A stretch of 24,416 nt of DNA from Chrysophaeum taylorii (Eukaryota; Sar; Pelagophyceae; Pelagomonadales; Pelagomonadaceae). The position numbers and the translations under genes were made by a program. Shown piece by piece: positions 1 to 9,386 of this stretch. Where the stretch lies: assembly GCA_029834535.1 (NCBI GenBank), contig JAQMWT010000693.1:1-24416 (forward strand), written 5' to 3'. How positions within the stretch are numbered: the stretch's first letter is position 1; the number at the start of each line of letters is the position of its first letter. The notes beneath the pieces are model-generated. The model had not been told where the DNA came from and made no database searches. It was given only the letters and a program-made list of their open reading frames with translations.

Positions 1-43
1 GAGAGTGAACATCAAGATTGTTCGCCATGCGACGAGGAGACCG

Positions 44-245
44 CGATGTGACTGACAACCAACTCGTCGATAACCTCCGTATTCGCCCCACGGCCATACC
101 CCGTCCCACTGCGAACGTTCCGGCTGCCAACCGGCCGCCCGGGAGGCGAATAGGTGCCAACCTACGCCGGGAGGCGGATGCCTAGCAAGGTCAGGATTCA
201 TGAGGGCACCGTCCTCCATCGCAACCGCAGTCGGCGATCAGGGTG
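44..245. repeat. Short interspersed repeat, copy 1
   Basis: This stretch matches 20879-21066 and, more loosely, the insert at 11984-12398, all in the same orientation. Shared blocks include CCGGCTGCCAACC, GGTGCCAACCTACGCCGGG and CACCGTCCTCCATCGC. It contains small inverted repeats such as TAGGTGCCAACCTA and paired GCC/GGC-rich arms. No open frame is convincing. The family is defined by the copy at 11984-12398, which has a target duplication and a tetranucleotide tail. This copy may run off the left edge of the window. It is probably a SINE or a short nonautonomous LINE relative; no RNA polymerase III boxes were recognised. Confidence 0.55.
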
Positions 246-303
246 GTAAGGTTTGAGTTATTCGTCCCGCGAATTCTCCATGTCCGCAAACGTCTGTTTT
301 TCT

Positions 304-327
304 GTCTGTTTGTCTTTAAATGTCGAC
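304..327. repeat. Left arm of a 24-bp inverted repeat around Helitron copy A
   Basis: The reverse complement of this arm matches 1345-1368 with one mismatch in 24. Both arms contain the core GTCGACATTTAAAGAC and run into TGTC/TGTT-rich low-complexity sequence. The arms enclose Helitron copy A and overlap its 3' end by three bases, but the right arm is about 30 bp outside the other end of the copy. They may be termini of a composite unit or a chance pair of low-complexity copies. Confidence 0.6.
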
Positions 328-662
328 AAGTGCAGGCCAGTAAGTTCACCTATCTCTAACCCCAGTAAGTTCAGGTCTGGTCCCAGTAAGTTTCGTATAA
401 GTTCACCTGGTCAGTAAGTTCACCCAGCTCACACCAACTCCTTTGAGCTCGTCGCTCTCGCCACCGCCAATCTAAGCTGCTTTGTTGATCCGCACGCGCC
501 GCCAACCTTTGAGTTACTCTAAAAACCCTTTTACTCTAAAAAACCCCAGTAAGTTCACTTGTTCCAGCTGCCCCAGTCCCAGTAAGTTCACCTGGTCACT
601 AAGTTCACCTAGTCCCAATCTCTAAACCCCAGTAAGTTCATCTGGTCCCAGTAAGTTCACCT
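325..662. repeat. GTAAGTTCACC repeat array of copy A
   Basis: The array consists of irregularly spaced units of the type CCCAGTAAGTTCACCTGGT, separated by spacers such as CCAATCTCTAAC and by one longer spacer (about 425-545) found in all copies. The same array lies at the matching end of copies B and C. On the plus strand each unit offers CA|GTAAGT, close to a eukaryotic 5' splice-site consensus. On the minus strand the array is readable as VNLLGPGELTG-like peptide. Its role is unknown. Confidence 0.75.
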
Positions 663-1313
663 ACAGTGCGCGTGTAGACCCGGGAGGGGGCTTATCGGTA
701 TTGCGCAGCAGGTGGGGAGGGTGGAGTCGTCGACTCAGAAGAGGATATCCTCGGGTTGCCGATCGACAGAGAGCCACGTAGAGCTGGACGTGGCAGAAGA
801 CGGGCTTGGGAAGAGGACGCCGACCTCGCGGGGCGTCTGGCCCTGGCTCTTGTTGATCGTTTGGCGTAGCGGGCCTTAAGGGATACAGGTTGGAGGAGCC
901 TCGGTGACAACGACACGATCGATCATGTATCTGGTACCGTTGCAGTGGCCGTGCGACGGGTCGAGGTTGCGAAGACTTTAAGCTCGCGATCAAAGTCAGC
1001 ATGTCGTTGGTTGTCAGGGAGTTCAAAACTCGACTGTAAAGAGCGAGGCGTCGTCTTCCGACCCAACCTAGTCGGCCGATAAGAACTCCGACGCCTCGTC
1101 TCGGGAAAAAAAGGCCGCGGTCATGCGCGCGTTGTCAGCATCGACAACATCGTTTCGACGGGGCGTGAGAATGGCGCGCTGAAAGAGCCGCCGCGGGTCG
1201 TGGAAATAGTCTGCGAGGTCGCCGTAGACGGCTTGGAGGATCACCGTCTGGCTCTCGCGCCTACCTGATCCTTACTCTCGCGCCTACTTGATCCTTACCC
1301 TAAATCGAGGGAC
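663..1313 (-). pseudogene. Helitron/PIF1 helicase C-terminal fragment (copy A)
   Basis: Minus-strand translation in shifting frames gives VYGDLADYFHDPRRLF and LTPRRNDVVDADN, then LNSLTTN, a block equivalent to LRNLDP..CNGTRY, and finally a motif equivalent to KSQGQT...LPKPVFCHVQLYVAL. This is the order of the C-terminal superfamily 1B helicase motifs in Helitron RepHel proteins. Frameshifts between blocks break the gene, and the N-terminal helicase motifs and Rep domain are absent. The copies at 11117-12538 and 23424-24416 have the same truncation with different frameshifts. Helicase identity is well supported; function is not expected. Confidence 0.7.
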
Positions 1314-1582
1314 AGACAGACACACACACCCCCCCCTCTTAGCAGTCGACATTTAAAGACAGACAGACAAACAAACAGACAAACATCTGTCGATTAGTAG
1401 TTAGGACTGCTAAGAGGGGTGTGTGGGGGGCATGAAGGATGTGGGTGGGTTTGTGGGGTAGGAGGTGTGCCTGACGGGCGGAGATAAGGACGCGGGACCT
1501 AGTCGGGGTCATCGCCGAGTCGTGGGGCAGGCGAAGAGGGGATGGGGCCCGCCCGTAGGTCGTACGCATGCTGCCGCCGGAC
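1314..1582 (-). other. LINE 3' flank with a hairpin and low-complexity DNA
   Basis: This gene-free stretch follows the LINE stop codon on the minus strand. It holds a perfect 15-bp inverted repeat, CCCCTCTTAGCAGTC at 1333-1347 and its complement at 1405-1419, extended outward by G/T-rich runs. The 57-bp loop contains the right arm of the 24-bp inverted repeat (1345-1368) and an (AGAC/AAAC)n tract. The rest is G-rich on the plus strand. It may include the LINE 3' UTR. No gene is convincing. Confidence 0.5.
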
Positions 1583-4168
1583 CTATGTGCGACGAAGGGT
1601 GACGTCCTGCTGGGATCGGGCGGCCTGGGTGGGGCTTCCCGAGGCGGCGACATGGGTGAGGGCGGTGAGGGCACAGCGAGCCCGGCCTAATGCGCTGGCG
1701 AGCCCCACTCACGGTAGATGCGGCGAGTTTGGGCCGCCTTTGCCTCTGTGAAGTTGGCGCAGCCGCTTGCCACCCAGGTTCGCGCAGCGGCGCTCTGCGC
1801 ATGTTTGGGCGAGAGCGTGGCACGCCGCGCTGGCCTCACCGAAGGCACCAAAGACGAGGCCGGCGACGGTGCCGTAGCTACGTAGCCGCTGTTCGACAGG
1901 GCCCAAGAAGCCAGGCGGTGGTGCTGTACCCGGCTGGGGGATGATGGCGTCGATGCCGCGGGCGTGAGCGAGGTATTCGGAGTGGACTTGCGCTGCGCGC
2001 CGATCGACAGGCGACGGGTGGGAGGGATGGAGGGCGTGGGCGGTGTACAACGAACCCCAAGCGAGGGTTTTGATGTCGTAGAGTTGCTCCTTGTTGTCGA
2101 GCGTGGTGAGGATGTCTGGGACGACTTGACGTCGGGCGAGATTGCCTCGGTACCGGCCGTAGAGGCGCGTGCGAATGGTAGGGGCGACGACGTCAGCAAA
2201 GATGCCGAACCTCGGACAGGGCTGGGATGCCGGCCTCTTTGACGCTGCCGTGGACGCAGTCGAGCTGGCCGTCATGCCAGGTGGTCCGCGCTCCTCCGCG
2301 GTTGACAAGGTTGGCCTGCGTGAGAAGCACCTTGCCGTGAGCGTCGAGAACGACGTCAGTGCCCAGAATGCGAGTGCCCACGAGGCCCAAACAAGCTGGA
2401 GAGGGGTAGCCAAAGTACTGGGCACACATCTCAGCCCAGCAGCGGTTGGGGATTTGAAGGGCAGAGCTGGGCCACGAGCTGATGAACGTGGTCGAGAAGC
2501 GATCCCATGAGGACGCCGCTACTCGAAGTGCTTCGGTGATGGGAAGGGTGGCCGCAAGGCGCTGGAGTGCAGTGGCCCGAGCTGTCTCGCGCTGGGAGGT
2601 TAGAGCACGCTGGAGTTGGGGTATGAGCACGGGTGTCGAGATGGTGGGGTCGACGAGGACGCCCATGGAGACGAATTCGTGGGAGAGAGGACCGTCGACG
2701 AGATGAACGTTGGCGGGGTCGCCGGAACCAGCGCCGCCGTGGGAAGCCAGCGTGGTACGGAGATCAGCCCGAAGTCCGTCCCACGCAGTCTCGAGTGCTC
2801 GCCCCAGGCGGCAACCGGATGCGAGGAGGTGGTGCCAACGGTGCAACTCGTTACCTGTGCGAAAAGAAGTGGCACCCAGGACCGAGGCGAGGCGGGGGAG
2901 GTAGCCAGGGACCTCCACGGCACCCGTAGGATCGCGAAGGTCGACGAGGTGTGGGAGGGCCTGGGCCGCCGTGCCAACAAAGGCGGCGGGGCTGAGGTCG
3001 GCGCAGGAGCGAATGCCGCCACCCCCACTTCGAGCAGGAAGACGGAGGCGTTGGAGGACGATGCCGGTGGAGTCAAAAACCTGACGCGGATCTGCGCCAA
3101 GTGCTGTGGCGACGAAGCTGAGGACGGCAACGTCGAAGCGGCGGAGCGCGCTCAAGGCATTGGTGGGGTAGCAGTGTTGCGCGATGTAGTCCATGCGCGG
3201 GCGATGCAGTAGCGGCCCAACGCGTACATGCAGTGGAGGGAGACGTTCTGGAGCTTGGTGCGAATACGGCTCATGTAGCTCACCTGAGCGTCAACCTCGC
3301 GTTGCAAGGTAGCTTCGACATAGGCATCTCCGGCGTGGCCGGGAGCCGATGGGCACACCGTAGATTACGAGGCCGTCGGCGACAACGGGGATACCAGCAA
3401 GAGTACGCGTGCCGTCAGGCGCAACTTGGACGTGGTCGTGAACATCGGGGTGGTCGAGAAGACCCATGCCAAGTGCCGGACAGAACGCCACGCACTTGTC
3501 GAGGCGGAGCTCCTCGCCGCTAGCTTGGATGTCGCGGGCGTACTGCAGGAGGGCGTCGACAACCTCACGAGGGAACCAGAGATGACGCCGTCGTCCATGC
3601 CAAATCGGGCGTAGCCGGCACATGAACGTAAGCGGGTGTCAAGGGCCTGTGCGGCGTCATGCGTTGCCAGACAGTACGCCGGTGGATAGGTGGGGTCGCC
3701 TTGCTGGCCGCCTTCTTGAGAGTCGAAGGGGGCGCGATCGAGGCCGGTGGGGCCGTGGAGGGCCACCCAGGATGCCGGCCGCAATTGCTTGAACATAAAG
3801 TGGCCAAAGGCACGCAGCTTAGCGTTGGCGTGGTTTGCGAGTTTGTCCACGACGGTCCGGCGCTTGAGCTCGTTGAAGGCGTTGCGTTTGTCCAGCTTGA
3901 TGATGACCTGGTCGGGGTACTGCTCCGCGTGGGTGCGGACGCCAAAGACGAGGCGCGAGGGGCCGCCCTTGACCCCGACGGCAACGTTGATCGGGTACAG
4001 TGCCTCAGAGAGCTCGGAGTGGAGGCTACGCACAAGGCACCGTCCAGTGGCACGGCGGCGGACGGTGCCAATGCCGATAGGTCGAACGTCAGGTGCTTGG
4101 TTAGCGTCAGCGGCGCGTCGTTTTACCAACGGAATGAGGGTTACCGTGGTGGTTATGAAGTAATACCT
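1583..4168 (-). pseudogene. LINE reverse transcriptase with restriction-like endonuclease, main part
   Basis: This is the catalytic and C-terminal part of a non-LTR retrotransposon protein, read from 4168 downward. The N-terminal part lies at 9786-10606 and 10918-11116. Visible in order: RT blocks with DVRPIGIG, a first catalytic Asp in IKLDKRNAFN, GGQQGDP and a GMDDG version of the YxDD box (about 3595); thumb sequence; a long connector; a degenerate Zn-finger-like stretch (GGARTTWHD); then VVPD...YDIK at about 2119-2069, matching a PD-(D/E)XK nuclease as in RLE-type (R2/NeSL/CRE-like) LINEs. The tail GLVFGAFGEAS and REWGSPA continues to a stop at 1583-1585. At least four frameshifts (near 3590, 3300, 3190-3150 and 2195, and again near 1700) make it nonfunctional. 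The Crypton-type element interrupts it at codon AGG|TAT. Confidence 0.8.
4164..4168. repeat. TACCT flanking direct repeat, left copy
   Basis: TACCT is repeated at 9446-9450. Removing 4169-9445 and one copy joins the LINE codons to read GALPDR-YYFITT in one frame. The repeat is therefore either a target duplication or the crossover core of a tyrosine recombinase. Confidence 0.75.
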
Positions 4169-4202
4169 AGAGGGTATGGGTAGATTCAACATAGTCTGCA
4201 TT

Positions 4203-4255
4203 GTCTCTAGCCCTGTTGAGAGACGTTCTCCCTTGTTTCCCCAAGCTTGAGAGAC
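4203..4255. promoter_or_regulatory. Subterminal inverted GTCTC motifs, left end
   Basis: GTCTCT at 4203-4208 faces AGAGAC at 4219-4224 across a 10-base spacer, and another AGAGAC lies at 4250-4255. Together with the palindromes at 9387-9435 near the other end, these could be binding sites for the element's recombinase. That role is inferred only from position and symmetry. Confidence 0.35.
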
Positions 4256-5129
4256 TGGACCGGGACGGAAGGTGTTCAAGGTTGGTATTAGCGCCGCAGA
4301 GGCCACCAAACATGTGCTCAAGACCCTTCGTGACCCCTAGAGGCACAGAGACCGTCGATACGACTGGTGGCAGTTTTGCTTTCCGCCTTGGTTTCAGCCA
4401 ATCATCCAATAGAGAAGAAGGTATGCCCTGCGCGCCGAGGCGATGGGCCCAGCGAGCATCGATATGCGGGGACTCACTGCGGGAACTCGCGAGGTTATCG
4501 ACCCTACATTAGCGCGATGCACATGTTGGTCGGCTTTATGCACGCTTCAGCACAACCAACCTGACTCGGCATCGATCAAGCGCTCCGAGCCTCGCGGAGA
4601 GCGTCTGCGTCTGCGGACAACTGTCGGAAATATCGTTCTCACCGCAGTCGCCCACCTTATCGACCGTCTTATGCCGCAACGTGAACACCGATGAACAACA
4701 AAAGTGGTCATTGCGCACCCTGAATATTATAGTAACATCGACCAGGCTTCCCCTAATATACGACTCGCAGCAAGGAGGCAGCAGCGAGGCAGGTCGCGCC
4801 GTAGGTATCTGTCGATAGATCGACGAGGTGGAGGCCCTCGGGGACTGCCACGAGTGCGCGTAAATACGGGCTAGCGGGTAGAGTCCGCGTCGGGCACGGC
4901 ATGTGCGTAGCAATCCGCTTTGCCCCGGACAAGTTACAGGAGACACTTTACGCAGTAAATTTGTACAAAGTTCAAGGCAAAATGTTTCCATCAAAGACAG
5001 TATAAGCTCACCAATACCTACGTAATACTGCTATGTCGTAAAATGAGGTCTCTGGAATATTATGGGGGGCTCAAGCAACGGGATTGGACACGGTGCTCAC
5101 CAACGCTGCCTGCACGACACATAGTACTA

Positions 5130-5147
5130 GCACGCGCGCGCGCGTGC
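5130..5147. repeat. Alternating purine-pyrimidine palindrome
   Basis: GCACGCGCGCGCGCGTGC is a perfect 18-bp palindrome of alternating purine and pyrimidine, capable of forming Z-DNA or a hairpin. No function can be inferred. Confidence 0.8.
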
Positions 5148-6659
5148 AGACTGCACTAAACCAGACCCACGCCGACCCTCCCCGAGCTCCCCCAATTCCC
5201 ACTTCCCTGGAGTAGTCGGTGCTTAGCATATTATTTGTCGGGAGTCTCGAGTCGAGTGAGCTGTGGTTGGCGCTCGCATGGAAGCCCCTCGGGCAGAGCA
5301 GAGCAGGCCGTTTCAACGCGCCACGATGATCAACTTACACGACGACATCACGACATCGTCCTGGTTCAACGCGAGTTCAGCCTTCTTGACCTTGGGCTTG
5401 AGGCCAGGATTGGCTCGCTTGACGTCGGATTCAACACGCGTGGCGGGAATCCTGTTGCGACAAGGCCCGATAACGACAGCCAGCCTCCCTGGGCGGCCAT
5501 TGCACGACGAGGACTTGTGCATGGTGTTGTGCTTTTGGAGTCGAGAGGACGGATCGTATGAGGATCCACTGTACACCTAGTGGTGGTGGTTTTCGAGGAC
5601 GAAGACGTAGTAAGAACCGTTGTTTACGGACTCATCGTTCATCATGCCCAAGTCGGCTCGACGAGAGCGGCGCGGCATCCTTCGTCGCTATGGCGGCGTA
5701 CCTTCATCGCATCGCAGTCGGTCGCCTCGGCTACAGGTTTGCGCTTGGAGAGCTTGATGCAAAGGCGCAAACACGCCAGCAGTGCGATAGAGTCGTCGCT
5801 TCGCTGGGGCGCTCGTCTTCGTTATCGACGAATGTGCAGTCATCACCCTTATAACATCGTCGACATCGCTATCACGGTCGCTCCATTTAATGGAGTCCAT
5901 ACTGCTGTCAAATCGAAGCGCTCTGGATCCCCCATATCTTCTTCTCTGAAACGGCGTCCGTTGCGCCAAGAAGACCGTGTTTTTTTTTAAGTCGACTACT
6001 CAGAGGGGGGGCAAGGGCGTCGAGGGGTTTTGGTTGATTGCGCGAAGACGTGAGGGATGCGGGAAAAGCGAAGGTATCTCGTGCACGGGTGGGGTTCTGC
6101 AGACCCGGCTTCAGGACCGTAGCTACGAGCTGGATTCCGCCAAGCCAGCATGGACCGGCGAATTCGTCAGAGGCGGTCCAGAGAGTTATTATGTTTATAT
6201 TCGTGTATGACTTTCTGGAATTCCGACACTTCACTCTGATGCCCTAGACCAACTTCAACCTCTCTTTCTTTGCGGATTTTCTCTCCGTTCAGTACGGCTT
6301 TCCTCGATTCATACCCCGGTCCTTCCTTCCCGTTTCCCACTTTTAAACTAGGCATTTAGCCCGTCTGGCCCTTCCTCTTCCTCGAAGCGCTCCACCATGC
6401 TTGCCGAAAGATGCAGAGTCCTCTCGTGAAGATGACGGTAGCTATGTGTCTCTCTGACAGTGTGAAAGCTAGCAGGTCACTGTGTACCTGTGATGTCAGG
6501 CACTCTATTTGTCCCTCGCACGTAGCATGTGGTGAGGCGGAATGGTCTAGTGCCACCTAAGACCGCACGCGGTCGCTACCCACCTCTCGGGAAGCGGGGA
6601 GAAGAAGGATCTATCGCCGTAGTAACGGTAAGGAACTCCCAGGCTAAAGAGCCAGCAGT

Positions 6660-7115
6660 TTAGTCGTTCGTGCTCGACGCGTGCGGCACCACGCGCTGGC
6701 GCTTGGCATCCCGCGTCTTGGCTCGCGCCACCTGAGCACGCTTGCTGTTCTTTTCGAAGGATTCGGGACGGAGTTCCTTGATAATCTCCGGGAGGAGATC
6801 ACAGATGGCCTTCCAGTTGGATTCTTGACCGGGTTGCAGACGCGCGTTGACGCGATCCTCGAGCAGTTTGACACCCTGCTGCTCGCCGTGCTTTTCGAGA
6901 TAGTCGAAGATAGGCTTGCGCTTCTCGTACGCCGTGTTAAACTTGCGGCTTTTGCCTCTCGGATCGCGCGCTCTGGCGCTGCGCCAGGAGAAACCCGTTT
7001 TGCCGGTACCCGGGCGCCTGATGGGACCGTAGTACTCGTCAAGGTACTTGAGAGGAGCACCGCCGCCGACGCCGCGGAAGTACTCTTCGGCCAACTCCCT
7101 ATGGTCGCTGGGCAT
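6660..7115 (-). CDS. GCR1_C-like DNA-binding domain of the Crypton protein
   Basis: The 151-aa frame contains ELAEEYFRGVGGGAPLKYLD followed by EYYGPIRR and, after a basic insertion, YEKRKPIFDYLEKHGEQQGV. This follows the GCR1_C pattern (E-[WY]-x-x-G, psi-x-x-L, a basic or aromatic W/RK-I segment, then a final helix), a domain found in yeast Gcr1 and at the C-terminus of Crypton recombinases. It ends in a Lys/Arg-rich tail. The frame is open upstream of the Met to a TGA near 7163, next to a run of seven C on the coding strand. The recombinase frame stops near 7179, so the domain is probably joined to it by a short intron or was separated by a homopolymer frameshift. If the two are one protein, the Met at 7115 is not a true start. 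Confidence 0.6.
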   Translation of the reverse strand: MPSDHRELAEEYFRGVGGGAPLKYLDEYYGPIRRPGTGKTGFSWRSARARDPRGKSRKFNTAYEKRKPIFDYLEKHGEQQGVKLLEDRVNARLQPGQESNWKAICDLLPEIIKELRPESFEKNSKRAQVARAKTRDAKRQRVVPHASSTND

Positions 7116-7178
7116 GAGGCGAGCTTCGTCGCAAGAGCGAAGTTTGGAAGCGCGGGGGGGTCAACCGGCCAGGTCGAT

Positions 7179-9221
7179 TTATCCGACACAACCAGTCTTT
7201 GTTGACCAAACAGAAGGGCGTCGTCTGAGGCGTCGTTTGAGTCGGCGGCCGAAGCCCGTGGCGGTGTCTCTGGAAACAAAGCGGGAGTGGTCGCAGGGGG
7301 GGTCCGATATCGCGCCGGTGAGACGCCGCGGCGCGTCATTGCCACATATTTGGTCGTGGATCTCGCTGATGTGCCTAGCAGGCGTTCCGCTTAATCGCAT
7401 CTGGATTGGCTGCGCAGGTGGACCGCTGGCCGAGCCTGTGACCTTGTGCTGCTCCAGCATCGTCGCGACCGAACCAAGCACCTCGCGAGCGAAGGCGGCG
7501 CACTTCTCATCTCCCCGTTCCTGCGCTGCCTCCGCAGTGCGCTGCAGCTGGTTGGCGCCTTGGTCCGTCATGGCCTGGAGGAGCTCCTGCCGGAATGTTA
7601 AGAAGCCGTAGGCGTCGTCGTTGAACGGTGCGTGAGAGAAGACGTGGAAGTGCTTCATTTTCCCGTAAAGGACTGCGAGGTCCTGGCAGAGTACGACGGC
7701 GAGATGCTCGACGACCTCGACAAACTGCTTCGTGGCGAGGTCGAGGTCGTCCTTATTAAAGTCGGGCGATTCGAGCCACTCGTAGTATGAGTCCAGCAAT
7801 GTCGCGAAAACCTTCTTCACCAACGGCTCGGGAGGTTGGACCAACGCACGCAACAAGAAGAAGTATCCGGATCGGGTCGGGAACCCGGCGGTATGCCAGA
7901 TCATATCCCACGGCAGGTCGGTGAGGTAGCTTCGGTTCAGCGCCGTGAATCCACGATAATTCCCGGCGCGCCCAACTTGCTGCTCCGAGACGCCGCTGGC
8001 AATCCCGTCTCGCAACGACCTCCCGCGATTGAGGTGGACTTTCTTCGGAGCATTCACCAGCGGGTTGCGAATGTTCGCGTACATCCAGCTGCAGTGGTTG
8101 GACATCGTCTGCGGCGTGAGGCTTGTGCGCACGTTAAAAATGCCGTTGCGACAGTTGCAGCCCGGGAGCACGTGGAAGGAATAAAAATCTCGATGGAGGC
8201 GACCCTCCTCGTCGCGTTCGGGTCGCCACCGGGGCACGTCCACCTTAAATACGACGTACAATTCGAAGAACGACAGCGCCAAGTGGAATTGCAGGCACAG
8301 CTCGGGCTTCGTCGCGTGTCGCATCGACGCGCTTAACATAACCTTGCCGTCGAGGTTTGATTTTCCGTTGTTGAGCGCAAAGACAACTACCCGGCACGGT
8401 TGCGGTCCCTCTCTCGCCATCGCACACGCCAGAAATACGTCGGCCAGCTGGAGTTTCCTCGCGTCGTCCCCTCGAAACGAAAGCGAATCGCGAAGCAGCT
8501 GCGACACGCGCATGAGCATCGCCTGCTTTTCGGCGAGCTTGTGAGGGCGAGCGGAGTCCTCGAACAGCCCGATCGCGCTCAACTGGTCCTTTTGCTCGTC
8601 GTCGTAGTCGCCGTTGATGTTACGACCCGAGGCCCTATCTCCGCAGAGCTCCTCGCGCCGCATTGCCGTCTGGTGCGCGTGCTCCTCAAGAATGGCTTTG
8701 AGCTGCGAGGACGAGACGCTGTCAAGACGACAGCTGATCGGCCAAAACGCGAGGCGTACCTGGCCACCAGCGCGAGGCGCGGGGACGCCTTCCAGTTCCG
8801 CGCGGAACTCATCGTCGAGCCTCTGAGCCGCTTGCAAGTCGGTGACCGCCTTGATGGCCTGGCGCACGGATTCGATCCCGACCCCCCTCCCGGCGCCGCC
8901 CGTGCCGGGCGCGGGCTTGCCGTTCTTCAGCTTCGGCCGAACCGTTACGAACGCGGCGAGCCAGAGCTCGACCGTCGACGGCACCGCGGCGCCGGAGTAC
9001 ACCTGCTTGTCGACGGGCATCGTCATGCCGCAGACGACGTCGCCCGGCCTCGCGTGACACCAAGCATACCACTGCCTCGCCCAGAGGTCGTACGCCTCCG
9101 CCGTGCCCTTATTCTTTCGATGCGCCTCGACAACTTCGCGGCGCGCGAGACGCGACGCGCGGAGAGCGTCGTCCGTCGGCGCCGTCGCGGCGTCCGCCGG
9201 CCGCTCGCCGCTTTCGTCCAT
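7179..9221 (-). CDS. Crypton-type tyrosine recombinase
   Basis: This 680-aa frame carries the catalytic set of a tyrosine recombinase. Arg250 lies in SLSFRGDDARKLQLADVF, His396 and Arg399 form HLNR, and Tyr432 lies in NRSYLTDLPW, with the supporting segment GVSEQQVGRAGNYRG between. The block AGFPTRSGYFFLLRALVQPPEPL after Tyr432 resembles the Ndc10/CBF3 domain 2 family, which shares ancestry with Crypton recombinases. The N-terminal 150 residues are helical and basic, consistent with a core-binding region. Such enzymes cut and rejoin DNA through the tyrosine to excise and integrate the element. The start is the first Met of the frame; the codon-rich antisense frames are shadows. The C-terminus beyond residue 600 looks noncoding-like and may include intron sequence before the GCR1_C domain. 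All catalytic residues are present, so this copy may have been active recently. Confidence 0.7.
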   Translation of the reverse strand: MDESGERPADAATAPTDDALRASRLARREVVEAHRKNKGTAEAYDLWARQWYAWCHARPGDVVCGMTMPVDKQVYSGAAVPSTVELWLAAFVTVRPKLKNGKPAPGTGGAGRGVGIESVRQAIKAVTDLQAAQRLDDEFRAELEGVPAPRAGGQVRLAFWPISCRLDSVSSSQLKAILEEHAHQTAMRREELCGDRASGRNINGDYDDEQKDQLSAIGLFEDSARPHKLAEKQAMLMRVSQLLRDSLSFRGDDARKLQLADVFLACAMAREGPQPCRVVVFALNNGKSNLDGKVMLSASMRHATKPELCLQFHLALSFFELYVVFKVDVPRWRPERDEEGRLHRDFYSFHVLPGCNCRNGIFNVRTSLTPQTMSNHCSWMYANIRNPLVNAPKKVHLNRGRSLRDGIASGVSEQQVGRAGNYRGFTALNRSYLTDLPWDMIWHTAGFPTRSGYFFLLRALVQPPEPLVKKVFATLLDSYYEWLESPDFNKDDLDLATKQFVEVVEHLAVVLCQDLAVLYGKMKHFHVFSHAPFNDDAYGFLTFRQELLQAMTDQGANQLQRTAEAAQERGDEKCAAFAREVLGSVATMLEQHKVTGSASGPPAQPIQMRLSGTPARHISEIHDQICGNDAPRRLTGAISDPPCDHSRFVSRDTATGFGRRLKRRLRRRPSVWSTKTGCVG

Positions 9222-9386
9222 CGCTCGAGCGCGCGCGGTTCTCGTTGACTGCGCGTTGAAGTGTCGCCGACGGCATCAACGACCGGCCGCCCGCGCCGCG
9301 TCAGCACTGCAAGTTTCTCGTTGTCGCTGCGACTCTGGGTCTCGGACCGGTCGCCTTGGGACGCCTCAACGGCTCGAACGCGACCC

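Larger units (their letters stand above)
325..1313 (-). mobile_element. Helitron-derived fragment, copy A
   Basis: This copy is one of three related units (also 11117-12538, inverted, and 23424-24416, same orientation). Read on the minus strand, all three begin near GTCCCTCGATTTAGGGTAAGG, continue through the C-terminal part of a Helitron/PIF1-type helicase, pass into an array of GGTGAACTTACTGGG repeats and end at CCTGCACTTGTC, after which flanking sequence differs. The shared ends suggest that the unit moves as a truncated, nonautonomous element. No Rep/HUH nuclease domain and no classical CTRR end were recognised, so assignment to Helitron rests on the helicase similarity. Confidence 0.65.
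4169..6659. other. Gene-poor left part of the Crypton-like insert
   Basis: No protein here is recognisable. Several open frames of 60-150 codons occur on both strands (for example 4536-4994 and 5313-5576 minus, 5263-5580 plus), but none shows a known motif, and their overlap on both strands argues against all being real. The stretch holds the subterminal GTCTCT...AGAGAC pair near 4203-4224 and an 18-bp alternating CG palindrome at 5130-5147. It could be 3' noncoding sequence, decayed cargo or another element without visible ends. Confidence 0.5.

Noticed and set aside
330..660. CRISPR array
   Set aside because: The repeats are irregular, spacers are repeated rather than unique, the setting is eukaryotic, and the array travels with a transposon fragment.
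1293..1310. Telomeric repeat (CCCTAAA)
   Set aside because: Only one unit is present, and it is part of the conserved end of the Helitron-derived fragments.
2616..3212. Plus-strand open frame of 198 codons
   Set aside because: It is antisense to the LINE reverse transcriptase connector and shows no domain.
5235..5580. Two overlapping plus-strand open frames in the Crypton-like insert
   Set aside because: They compete with a minus-strand frame over the same bases, and none has a recognisable motif.
6536..6605. Possible tRNA gene (TGGTCTAGTGCC resembles an A box)
   Set aside because: No T-arm GTTCGA sequence or acceptor stem pairing was found downstream.
8400..9248. Long plus-strand open frame opposite the recombinase
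   Set aside because: It has no recognisable motif, is rich in Arg, and mirrors the GC-rich coding strand of the recombinase.
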